This document shows, piece after piece, positions 54,044 to 64,000 of a stretch of DNA of 64,000 nucleotides (within the stretch, counting starts at the first letter, position 1; each line of letters starts with the position of its first letter). Below the pieces are notes generated by a model that did not search any database, was not told the origin of the DNA, and saw nothing but the letters and a program-made list of their open reading frames with translations. The stretch covers positions 38,587,832 to 38,651,831 of the forward strand of contig NC_053046.1 in the NCBI RefSeq assembly GCF_003473485.1, written 5' to 3'. The stretch comes from Medicago truncatula (lineage: Eukaryota; Streptophyta; Magnoliopsida; Fabales; Fabaceae). Both the position numbers and the translations under genes were made by a program.

Positions 54044-56671
54044 TCATAACCTTCGGGAATAGCCAGAACCTGCACATTTCTTGCAGAGTACCAATCCTAC
54101 AAAATGTGAATTAGACACGGGTATTAGTAGATTATACCATGAAAATATCTTGTTGGTTTTCACCAGAATCGCAGATCACAGAAAATAACACTTTGTTCAA
54201 ATTTTGCTAAGCTACAATGCTACAGTGACACTAGAGCCACTATTTAACAAAACTATATCGAATAACGTATCGCAAAACAATAACGATTTATTCAAATTCC
54301 AGTATGGCGTACACTATAGCTGCTATTTTACAACACTGGTTTCCTACCAAAAGTAAAAACATTCTACTAAAGACAGTACAGAGAAGCACAACCCAAATTA
54401 TTCATATTAAATCAAGAATGCAAAATAAATGCAATTTTGCTAGATGTCCAATAACAATTTTTGTATATAAGTGATAATGACATAAAGAGATACCTGAACC
54501 CTTGCATACTTTGCAGTCAACCAACCCCATCTCTTTTTTCATCTTGCCGTTGTTGCAAAAAACACATTTTGTTCCACCTGCTTATCAATAATGGCATTTA
54601 AAATTGTAGCTTTTATCAACACTCATTAATACGAATACAAGTTGCCCATTTACTTTATATACAAAGCAGGACTCCTCTTGATTAAGGAACAAACAGGTTC
54701 ACTAGAACAGTTAAAACATTGGGAGTGCAATGGCAATAGAAAATACAATTGTGAATCATAAATATCACTAAAGCATGTATATCACCTTCTTTCCTCATTC
54801 CAGTAACCTATGTAGACATGTCCAACTCGGTGTCCAACACTAATGTGTGTAGTTCGATTCAATTACTTTTATTTTCTCAAATTTTTATGCTATGTCAGTG
54901 TCAGTTTTGTATTAGGTGTTTGTGTCTCTGTAAGTACTTCATAACGGACGACACATAGCCATGCAATGTATCTCCATCTACAGAGGGATACTTCATTGAA
55001 AGGATGAAGCAGATATAGAAAGGGAGGGGTAAGGAAAATAAAAACATTGTAACTAGTGGAATACTATGAAGCACCGTCTACGCGAGGGCATATGGAAGAG
55101 CTTACTAAATGAGATAAGCGCTTTTTAGTGTTCAAATACACACATATTGATAGTAAGCTTTCCAAAAATAGCTTATAATTTTGGTTCAAAATTGGTTTCA
55201 CTCACTCTACCCTCTCTTTTGCACCATCGCTCACTCAATCCTCCTTTTAACAACAGTTACCCTAGCTAAGTCAATGTTTTTAAACAAGTAATTTGTCAAA
55301 CCCTCACTGCTAATATTAAAAATGTTCCTCACACTCTCAGACCAAAATATAAAGCATTAATAATTTCCATTGAAAAACAACAAAAAAGCACAACAATCTT
55401 GAAGTCCAAATGCAGAAAGATAATTACCGTTGCCACCACATCGCTCACAGGACACCGGATCACCCTGCAAAATCCCATCACTCGTTACCAAAAGTCCAAA
55501 ACAAAGTATCAACATTGACCCACAAGTTTATTGTTACCAAACGAAATAACATATTCTGGAAGTTAAACTGATTGCAGTCATGTATGCAATGCATCTGAAT
55601 CCTATAATAGATATCTGAAGTTCCATTCAAACCACAAACCCCCACCCCGAAAAAGGTTTTTTGATCAAAACCGACAGAAACTCAGAATTGAATACAAACT
55701 TATTATCAATAACTGGTTTAATAAAGTTTCACATATCTTAAAAACCACAAAATCATGAATAAGATTGTCAGATTGATTGACTGTGTAAAAAATTTGCAAA
55801 AGACATTGTATATCAAAATCAAACTCATGAATATACAGAATTAGTCCATTTGGACCCACTAAAATAAACACATTTCTGCCTAAGGTTCTTTTTGATTACT
55901 ATAAACGCCTAAGGTTCTGTTTTGGTACAAAAGTATCGGATGGCATATAAACTAACTTATAACAGATAACTAACAAATTAAATTTGAACTGTTTAATAGA
56001 ATTAATGGTTGAATAATTGACAATTATAAAATGTAAAAATGACAAAAAATATATATTTTTTAATTATTATTTTTTTAAAAACTAAGATAATTAGATAGAA
56101 TAAAAATGATACGCTATAAGCTCAACCACTAGAAGTAGCGTCTCAGAAAATGATATAAGATAGTGAAAAAACATTATAACTTCATGAGACAATTCTATTC
56201 TGATCATCCGAGCTAGTGGTTTCGAAAAACTCTAACTATATAACACAAGTGTTGCCATTGCATAACTTACATTTAACAAATACTAATTAGCAAGAACAAC
56301 AAATACATTATTATGGAAACAAAAACAGAAGACAAATAATAGAAGAAATATATATAGTTTGTAGTTACCCTGAAGCCAAGGAAGAGAGAAAGAGCAATGG
56401 CAGCCAAAACACTAACAGTAGCAAGAAGTGTTTGCGTATCAATATAGAAAGCACTGCTACCAAAGCCATTAAACATCAAAATGGGGTCCATGATCATCAA
56501 GAATCTGGATTTTGTTGGTTTCCGTCTGCATTTGGAGGATTGGAAGTAGAACTTGGATGAAAAAGAAGATTGAGGAAGAGTGGGAGAAGATGTAGAAGAA
56601 CATGGAGAAAGATGAACCAAGGTTGAAGATGAAGATAGAGGGTGGAGAGTGCAGTAAGAAAGCGTAGCCAT
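54044..56671 (-). CDS. Chloroplast-type DnaJ cysteine-rich zinc-finger membrane protein
   Basis: Four exons with GT-AG junctions in consistent phase: 56671-56369, 55464-55428, 54577-54494 and 54096-54044, giving 158 aa. Residues 1-55 are rich in Ser/Thr with few acidic residues, like a plastid transit peptide. A single membrane helix spans about 79-100. Four CxxC pairs follow, at C107/C110, C118/C121, C135/C138 and C146/C149. Three of them have GxG-type contexts ([24 protein letters not shown]) as in the DnaJ zinc-binding domain, but there is no J domain. Plant proteins of this build (BSD2, LQY1, PSA2 classes) assist photosynthetic complex assembly or thiol chemistry. Which class this belongs to I cannot decide. 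No break is visible. Confidence 0.85.
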
Positions 56672-56799
56672 TGATAAAAAGAAAAAGAAATATTGTTTTT
56701 ATTTTTATTTGTATGTGGAGCTAAGTTAAGGTCTCTTCTTTTTTTACGTCATATGTCATAATGCATCCCCTTTTTTCTGTTTCTTTTTTTCTTTTTTTA

Positions 56800-57295
56800 A
56801 ATAAAGTTTAAATATGTTTTTTTTATGTAAATATATCAACTTTTTGTTTTAGTACCTTTAAAATTTTCCTTCGACTTTTAATCTCTATAAAATTTTCAAT
56901 AACTACTTTTTGTCCATATTTTTAAGTAATTTTTTTGTATTTTTTGTATAGATTATTGTAAAAATTACTCCAAAAAAAATTAGAATTTTTTAACAAAACA
57001 TAAATCAAATATGAATTTTTTATGGCCAAAAATATAAAAATTTATATTTAATTCATGTTTAGGTAAAAAATTATATTTGTTGTTTTGAAGAGATCCTTAT
57101 AATATTATATATTTTTCTGTAAAAATTTATTCAAAAATATAAATTCTTCATATGAGTTTACTTTAAAGGAGGGATCAAAGGTGAAGATTAAAAAATCTTG
57201 GAGGACTAAAAGTTGAAGAAATGCTTTAGAGAAATTAAAACAAAAAGTTGAAATATTTATAGAGATCAAAAACATATTTAACCCTTAAATAAACC
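56800..57295. mobile_element. TIR element, about 500 bp
   Basis: Left end 'tttaaatatgtttttttt' with 'caactttttgttttagtacc' pairs with the complement of the right end ('gggttaaatatgtttttgat', 'caactttttgttttaatt'). It is the common legume 'gttaaatatgttttt' MITE type. No ORF. Confidence 0.6.
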
Positions 57296-57367
57296 GGTAA
57301 TATTCTCGTGCTTTTGTACGGGTCGAATAGCATTGGTATAGTTATAAAAAATAAAAAATAAAAATAG

Positions 57368-57897
57368 AGTTAAATACGTTTTTGTTCCTATATTAGCCCC
57401 AACTCAATTCAAATATGTTTAATTTATGTTTTAACTCTTAAGTTTTTGGACAGCGCATAATATATGTAAGGTACAGAGTTCAAACCCTGACCACGACAAC
57501 AACAAAAAAACTCTTAAGTTTTTGAACAATTTTTTACAGACATGTTAAGAACGTTACTAAAAGTTCCTTCGCAAAGTTTTATTGCAAAATTTGATTTCTG
57601 CATACAGATTACTTTTATCTTTAACTTTTGTCGTTTTAAAAAATTTATATTTAATTCGTTTCACATTAAAAAAATTCTAAATTTTAGTAAGTGAACCATT
57701 TATATGGTTCTAAACTTGTTTTAAAAAATCTTTCAACAATTTAAGAGTTCAAGGATAATTAAACAAACTTTGCTTTAATAGGGACTAAAATTATAATTAA
57801 ATTTCTTTTAAAAAGACTAAAAAAAACTATTAAAATTAAGTAAGGACTAAACTTAAAAGTTCACAATTTTAAAAGGGTCAAAAACATATTTAACCCT
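57368..57897. mobile_element. TIR element of the same type, holding a SINE
   Basis: Left end 'gttaaatacgtttttgttcc' and right end complement 'gggttaaatatgtttttgac' are inverted repeats. A SINE with its own duplication interrupts the left half at 57449-57509. Confidence 0.6.
57449..57509 (+). mobile_element. Short SINE inserted in a TIR element
   Basis: A 61-bp insert with B-box-like 'gagttcaaaccc' and poly(A) tail, flanked by 15-bp duplications ACTCTTAAGTTTTTG at 57434-57448 and 57510-57524. It is 5'-truncated, since no A box is visible. Confidence 0.8.
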
Positions 57898-57999
57898 AAA
57901 GAATAATTGCATTGTTAATATTGTAAAGTATTTAAAAATATTAAATAAAAATTATCAGTATTAACGTAACGTTTCTATTAAATTTTTTTTTTTTGGTAC

Positions 58000-59010
58000 A
58001 TATATATTTTTCTTATATATAGAAAAATATGTTAAATATTTGAGTCTCGCTTGTGTATTTTATTTTCTTATATATATGCGTAAACAAATTTTTATGTACA
58101 TGTATGAAAAAGTCTATAAGATAAAATTTTAAAAATTCATGATTATTTTTTAAATATCAAAATTAATTTAGTGTTTTTATTAAATAATTTTTTTCATATA
58201 CACGACATTGTTCAATGTTTGCACCGCACCTATTGCAGAGATTTTATGTCATTATATCTACATAAACAAATTTTTATGTAAGGGAAATGCTAACAACTGC
58301 TCTCAGGGCATTGTTTAAGTATCTAAAAGTAGTAATATTTAATTGAAAATTATGCAGTTATGAATTTTATATGTGTTTGACTTATATTTTCAAGACAAAG
58401 TTTCTTTTTGTAGGTTCCTTAAACAATGTTCTTAGGGCACTTGTTAGCAAGACCCTTTATTTAAATATATGAAAAAGTTGATACGATAAAATTGTGGAAA
58501 TTCATGACTATTGTCAAGCTATAAACATTAATATAGTGCTTTTATTGAATAAGTTTTTATTTTATATGCAAAACATTGATAGAATTTTGGAAACTCGTCA
58601 ATATTTTTAAAATAACAACATCAATTTTTTTGAAAGGAAAATATCAACATCAATGTAGTGCTTCTATTCTTCAAAAAAAAATATGTAGCGCTTCTATTAA
58701 ATAACTTTTTATTTTATATTTAAAACAAATTTAAATATTTGCACCGCATTCGTTGAAGATTTATATGTTTACATGTGCAGAAGAAATCTTTTATGTGACG
58801 ATATATTATAGTCAATATGATAAAATTTTGAACACTCATGACCATTTTCAAAATATCAACATTAATGTAGTGTTTCTCCAAAATACCATTAAATAACTAC
58901 ACTCCACTCGTTGCAGATTTTATGTGCTTATATCGCCAAAATCAAATTTTATGTATACCGATATAAGAATATTGATATACTTAAATTTGAAAACTAATGA
59001 TTATTTTAAA
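58000..59010 (+). repeat. Degenerate tandem repeat array
   Basis: A loosely repeated unit contains 'tttgcaccgca', 'ttgcagattttatgt', 'aaacaaatttttatgt', 'gataaaattttg' and 'atgtagtgcttctatt'. Recurrences fall near 58060-58225, 58470-58560, 58600-58760, 58800-58930 and 58940-59010. Spacing is irregular because of indels and a MITE insertion. Confidence 0.5.
58282..58456. mobile_element. MITE inside the degenerate array
   Basis: Ends 'gggaaatgctaacaa' and complement 'gggtcttgctaacaagtgcc' pair over about 40 bp including 'gcattgtttaag'. Flanks 'tttatgtaa' and 'tttatttaa' make a 9-bp target duplication with one mismatch, as in Mutator-type elements. Confidence 0.72.
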
Positions 59011-59049
59011 AATGTCAACATTAGAAGTCTAACCGATGATATTTTGTGC

Positions 59050-59335
59050 AATTTAAAAAATAAAATAGAGTGCAAGGTAACAGCTCAGTTTGGGAGAAAC
59101 CGTGCGATGTGGATGTCGTGTTCCATGACCATAACCATCTTACATCGTTTATATGTTGTGTTAGAGACTCTCGTGGACAATGTATTCGGACTCAAACAAA
59201 ATGGCAGCGTGCAAACATGACAGTGTTGAAAGGGGAGGCGGTAGCCTTACTCGATGTCATTCACTTTGCTGATGTGAACAGATGGAACCGGGTTGTCTTC
59301 GAGTTCAATTCAACTACTCTAGTGCCAAATTTTAT
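59050..59335 (+). pseudogene. RNase H-like domain fragment (LINE-type)
   Basis: The frame from 59070 reads SSVWEKPCDVDVVFHDHNHL, CCVRDSRGQCIRTQTKWQ and VLKGEAVALLDVIHFADVNR, ending FEFNSTTLV. This is the N-terminal two-thirds of the RVT_3 RNase H-like domain. No RT is upstream and the C-terminal part is lost after 59335. Sequence onward to 59590 is open but unrecognised. Confidence 0.7.
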
Positions 59336-59599
59336 TACTCTTATAATTCATTATAATGTTATAAATGAATTATATGAACCAATAATATATGTAGGGTCAA
59401 ATTGCTTAAATATTAAAATGTTAATTAAAAAATATGATAGGCAAGTGGGGTCAAGTGACCCCATTGCGTCCACCCTCAGTCGGTGGATGAATGGGATGGG
59501 TTGGACCGGCATAAAACCGACAGAATTCGAATCGAATTCACTAATATGTTGTCGAATTTTAAGTTTACGTAAGTCTTTCGAAATATGTTAATCATTCTA

Positions 59600-60122
59600 G
59601 TTAACATCTCTAATTGTGGATGCCCTACATACGATTATCATGAATCTCCGGTGGTCGGCCCCCCCGCCGAAAGTTGTTGATCAAGAGCAGGATTTTCCAT
59701 CTCTCAAAAAGGTAGATGGACACTATCTTATAACTAGTTATCATTAAGCCTCTCAAAAACACTAGTAGTAGTTATCATTATTGTGTTTGTTTGTTAGGTT
59801 AAACTTTTTTTTTTTTTTTTTTTGAAAGATTTGTTAGGTTAAACTGTATTCCCCGAATTCATTAAAACAATATTGATACATCTCGCTCACTTTAATTTAG
59901 TTGCTAAATTATAAAATTGACGGATTTTTAAAGTATATAAAATACTTTAATATAATATCTGGTTGGTGATTAAATTGAGGGATTTTTATATACTTTAAAA
60001 AATGAATTGACAAATTTCATATAGCTAAAATACAATCAGTTATGTTTATATAATTTAGAGATAAAATTGAACCCTTAAAAAAAATGAAAAGAGTGTAATA
60101 ATTTATGAACTAAATTGATGGT
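59600..60122. other. AT-rich spacer, no gene seen
   Basis: A poly(T) run near 59807-59823 and a short local duplication ('ttgttaggttaaact') flanking it. No further structure. Confidence 0.4.
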
Positions 60123-60224
60123 CTAACTCATTTGGATTGCTCATGTGGTTTTGTCTTGGATCTTAGAATGTGCTTTTCTAAAGGTTTGAGGTTTTGATTG
60201 GTTTGTTTGACTTCTTAAAAAAAA
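60123..60224 (+). mobile_element. Diverged SINE with 14-bp target duplication
   Basis: A 102-bp insert with degenerate boxes ('ggattgctcatgtggttttg', 'ggtttgaggttttgattgg') and poly(A), between ACTAAATTGATGGT at 60109-60122 and 60225-60238. Same family as 8785-8926. Confidence 0.8.
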
Positions 60225-60238
60225 ACTAAATTGATGGT

Positions 60239-60980
60239 TTATTAAATAAATATTATACCCATTCTGTATATTTTAAAGTATTATTGAAAAATAGTTTTTC
60301 TTTTCTTTTCAAACTAACAAAGTCATAAAAGGTCTGTATTATTTGTTTTTAAAGAGGATAACATATGAGTGATGTTACACCGCGTGAGAAAAAAACTCAC
60401 GAGAACATCATGAATCAAAATTGATTGAATTTAAAGAAGCAAGTGTGATTATAATATGCGACATGTAACGTGAATCAATTTGCTTGTTATTCCTTCGTTT
60501 CAAATAGCATTTTTCATAACATATACCCAATTCGCAATTACACCCAAAAAAAAAATTGTAATTACATTAACTAATTGCAATAATTTCGACATTTATAATA
60601 AAAAAAAATTAATATTTATTTTGGTCCGTGACAAAAATTCAAATAGTATTTTTAGTCATTTACAAGTATGTATGTATATTTCCTTCAAAAAAAGTATGTA
60701 TATATATATTATTATTTTCCCATTAGTTAAGATGGTAAAAGGCTTAATTCCTCATTTCTCAACATTGTTTGTTTAATATGAAGATTCCAACAAAGTGAGG
60801 TCAACAAAAACATTTGCATAATTTAAGGATTAACTTTCCACGAATCGCGCGCGGCTGCTGGTCCCCCACTGCAAGTTAGTTTTGTTTTCTCTGGACTTCT
60901 TTAAAAAAACATATGCATTGTTTTTGTAAATATTTTTTTCTTTTCTTTTTCTTCTTCTTCTTCTTGAAGTGTGTTGGCCC
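60239..60980. other. Upstream region of the TIR-NBS-LRR gene
   Basis: AT-rich with a CTT run at 60951-60965. No other gene is supported. Confidence 0.4.
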
Positions 60981-60989
60981 TTAAGCTGC

Positions 60990-61043
60990 ACAGTATATAT
61001 GTTTTCTAACTAACTAACTATAACATTTGTCATTAAAAAAAAA
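60990..61043 (+). promoter_or_regulatory. TATA-like element of the TNL gene
   Basis: 'cacagtatatatg' near 60987-61000 lies about 45 bp before the ATG at 61044, a short leader containing 'aactaactaact'. The role is inferred from position. Confidence 0.4.
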
Positions 61044-64000
61044 ATGTCGTGTTGGCCGGAATTGAATTCGAACGGTACTTCTCACAGAAAGTACGATGTG
61101 TTCATCAGCTTTAGAGGCGAGGACACTAGATTCGGTATCACAGACCATCTTTATGATGCTCTGATTCATAAATCAATAAAAACATACATAGATTACCAGC
61201 TCAATAGAGGAGAAGATGTTTGGCCAGCACTTTCCAAAGCAATTGAGGACTCATACATCTCCATCATTGTTTTCTCTGAAAATTTTGCTACATCAAAATG
61301 GTGTTTGGAAGAACTCGTCAAAGTGCTCGAATGTAGAAAAGATCATGGTCAAATTGTTATACCTGTTTTTTATAAAGCAGATCCTTCTCACATAAGAAAC
61401 CAGAAAGCCAGTTATGAGACTGCATTCGCGAAACATGAGCGTGAGCTCGGGACCAAAGACAGCATATCCAACAAATCTAAAGTGCTTAAATGGAAAGCTG
61501 CCCTTACTGAAGCAGCCAATATATCTGGATGGGACAGTCACACCTATGAGTAAGCAGTTTTTTATGAATTTGAATCTGCATTTCATTGCATTATGTCTCC
61601 GTTTTCTCATTTGACATTGCCTATGAGCCATACTCAACAGTTTTATATGTGTTTTAACTATTACTAGAATTAAGAAATACATCAAAATTAACATATTTAT
61701 GATAAATTTAATTAATATTTACTTTTTGTGTCATTTGTTCTTTTATTTTTATGATGTTAGGAAAGAATCTATCCTCATTCTCAAAATTGTGAATGATGTA
61801 TTGGAAAAGCTACAACTGAGGTACCCTAATGAACTAGAAGGCGTGGTGAGAAACGAAAAAAACAGTGAATGCGTAGAATCATTACTGAAAAAATTTCGAA
61901 TACTTGGAATTTGGAGTATGGGCGGAATGGGAAAGACAACCATTGCCAAAGTCTTTTTTGCCAAACACTTTGCCCAATATGACCATGTTTGCTTTGCTAA
62001 TGCAAAAGAATATTCACTTAGCAGGCTTCTCTCTGAGCTACTAAAGGAAGAAATTTCTGCATCCGATGTTGTAAAATCTACAATTCATATGAGGAGGCTG
62101 AGAAGTAGAAAAGTTTTGATTGTACTTGATAATGTGGAAAGTTCAGATCAATTTGATTATTTATGCAGAGACTACCATGACCTAACTCAGGATAGTAGAC
62201 TCATTATAACAACAAAAGACAAACAATTGCTGAGAGGAAGAGTTGATTGGATATATGAGGTCAAGCACTGGGAAGATCCAAAATCTCTAGAGCTTTTTTG
62301 TCTAGAAGCTTTCGAGCCAAGTAATCCTCGCGAGAAGTATGAGCATCTCTTGCAAAAGGCAATCACTTATGCAGGGGGCGTTCCACTTGCCCTTAAACTT
62401 TTGGCTTTACATCTTCGTTCAAGAGAGATTGAATTTTGGGTAAGTTCTTTCAAGAAACTCGATAAGTATCCTGATGGCAGATTGCACAAAGTTTTAAGAG
62501 TGAGCTATGATGAATTAGATGCACTGCAGAAGAAGATATTTCTTGACATTGCATTCTTCTTCATAGGAGAAAAGAAAGAGCGTGTGACAAAGATACTAGA
62601 TGCTTGTGGTTTTGAACCAAACAGTGGAATAGTTGTCCTCAAAGACAAGGCTTTGATAACTGTCTCAAATAACCATACAATACAAATGCATGACTTGCTG
62701 CAGAAAATGGGTTCGGACATAATATGTAATGATTGTGGTGAAGACCCTGCAACACATACACGACTGAGTGGAACAGCAGCTTTTGAAGTAATTGAAGAAA
62801 ACAAGGTAAAATTTACTGTTAAATTTGTACTATCTAATAAATGTACTAGCTAATTAATTAATTGGATTCGTTTCACTTATTGCCTTGCCAGGGGAGTAGC
62901 TCAATTGAAGGGATAATGTTGGATTTGTCTCAAAACAATGTTTTACCTTTAACTTCCGATACATTCACCAAGATGAAAGCCTTGAGAATTCTTAAATTCC
63001 ATGCACCCTCTAGCCTGCAGAAATGTACTATCACGTACCCCTACCTTCCAAAATTTCTTAAGCTATTTTCAAAAAAACTTAGGTATTTTGAGTGGTATGG
63101 ATACCCTTTTGAGTCTCTTCCGCAGCCTTTTCATGCTAAGTTTCTTGTTGAGATCCGCATGCCGCACAGCAATGTTAAACAACTGTGGCAGGGGATGAAG
63201 GTAATATATTATATACACACACTTAATAACATATTTTTTCTCTTCTTCAGAATTTGCATTTTGATCATATCTCCTTTTGAATTGTTATAGGAACTAGGTA
63301 AATTAGAAGGAATTGACCTGAGTGAATGCAAGCACTTAATAAAGCTTCCGGATTTTTCTAAGGCGTCAAGTCTTAAATGGGTTAATCTCTCTGGTTGTGA
63401 GAGTCTAGTTGATCTTCCTCCATCTGTTTTATGTGCAGATATGCTTGTTACTTTGATACTGCATAGGTGTACAAAGATTACGAGTGTTAGAGGTGAAAAA
63501 CATTTAAATTGTTTGGAGAAGATCAGTGTGGATGGGTGCAAGAGTCTGAAAATTTTTGCAGTGTCCTCGAATTTAATTGAAAACTTGGATTTAAGCAGTA
63601 CAGGAATCCAAACACTGGACCTATCAATTGGGAGCCTTGAAAAACTCAAACGACTTAATCTAGATAGTTTAAAACTCAACTGTCTTCCAGAGGGGTTATC
63701 TAGTGTGACATCTATTAGTGAGTTGAAAATTTCTGGCAGTGCACTAATAGTTGAGAAACAATTGTTAGAGGAGCTCTTCGATGGATTACAATCCCTACAA
63801 ATACTACATATGAAGGATTTCATAAACCAGTTTGAACTCCCCAACAACATCCACGTTCTATCAAAGTTAAAGGAATTAAACCTTGATGGGAGCAACATGA
63901 AAAGGTTGCCTGAAAGCATTAAGAAACTTGAAGAACTGGAAATTCTTTCTTTGGTGAATTGCAGGGAGCTTGAGTGCATACCAGAGCTTCCACCTCTCGT
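61044..64000 (+). CDS. TIR-NBS-LRR immune receptor, 5' part (runs off the window)
   Basis: An intracellular NLR of the TIR class. Exons with GT-AG junctions in phase are 61044-61549, 61761-62805, 62892-63200 and 63291 onward, open at the window end. TIR: KYDVFISFRGEDTR at 16-29 and SKWCLEEL at 84-91, whose E90 fits the NADase catalytic glutamate. NB-ARC: P-loop GGMGKTT at 223-229, kinase-2 LIVLDNV at 288-294, RNBS-B SRLIITT at 314-320, GLPL-type GGVPLAL at 374-380 and MHD at 478-480. LRRs start in exon 3 (SSSIEGIMLDLS) and continue in exon 4 (LEGIDLSECKHLIKLPDFS). Exon order TIR / NB / linker / LRR matches the usual TNL gene. All key motifs are intact, so it is probably functional; the C terminus is not in the window. 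Confidence 0.95.

Noticed and set aside
61293-61694. Minus-strand ORF over TNL exon 1, and 63209-63979 over exon 4
   Set aside because: Antisense shadows of a well-supported coding strand with all TNL motifs.

Overview
The window looks like a legume nuclear genome, most probably Medicago truncatula or a close relative. It is AT-rich, has intron-containing genes with GT-AG junctions, and carries several tRNA-derived SINEs, Copia LTRs and TIR elements. The LysM-kinase fragment, the F-box fragment and the TIR-NBS-LRR gene all resemble legume families. Species assignment is inference; no database was searched.

The core is a cluster of Cf-9-like receptor-like proteins (RLPs): signal peptide, extracellular LRRs, single membrane helix, short tail, no kinase. 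Three copies lie on the + strand: a nearly intact one with a 5' frame break at 2468-5478, an intact 1080-aa one at 10347-13589, and a decayed one at 22832-24985. Three lie on the - strand: decayed at 38740-41542, intact 1008 aa at 45460-48486, and one split to its two ends at 50820-52728. The two arms converge on a single-copy housekeeping-type gene, an 11-coding-exon OSCA/CSC1-like calcium channel at 29268-34487. The RLPs share a conserved upstream block and 3' flank, so the duplicated unit includes flanking DNA. One upstream block stands alone without a gene (6755-6990). Another lies in front of a LysM-receptor fragment that sits inside the split RLP.

Right of the cluster are a chloroplast-type DnaJ zinc-finger gene (54044-56671, - strand, four exons) and the first four exons of a TIR-NBS-LRR immune receptor (61044 to beyond the window end). 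Extracellular receptors, a LysM receptor relic and an intracellular NLR are therefore neighbours in what looks like an immune-receptor hotspot.

Spaces between genes hold repeats. There are two solo Copia LTRs with exact 5-bp target duplications (17379-18661, 49799-50585) and other LTR pieces. There is a MULE-type element with palindromic ends (7090-9243) and several SINEs with exact target duplications. There are also long-TIR MITEs, LINE fragments and recent tandem duplications of 261, 141, 105 and 28 bp. No tRNA, rRNA or CRISPR locus was seen.
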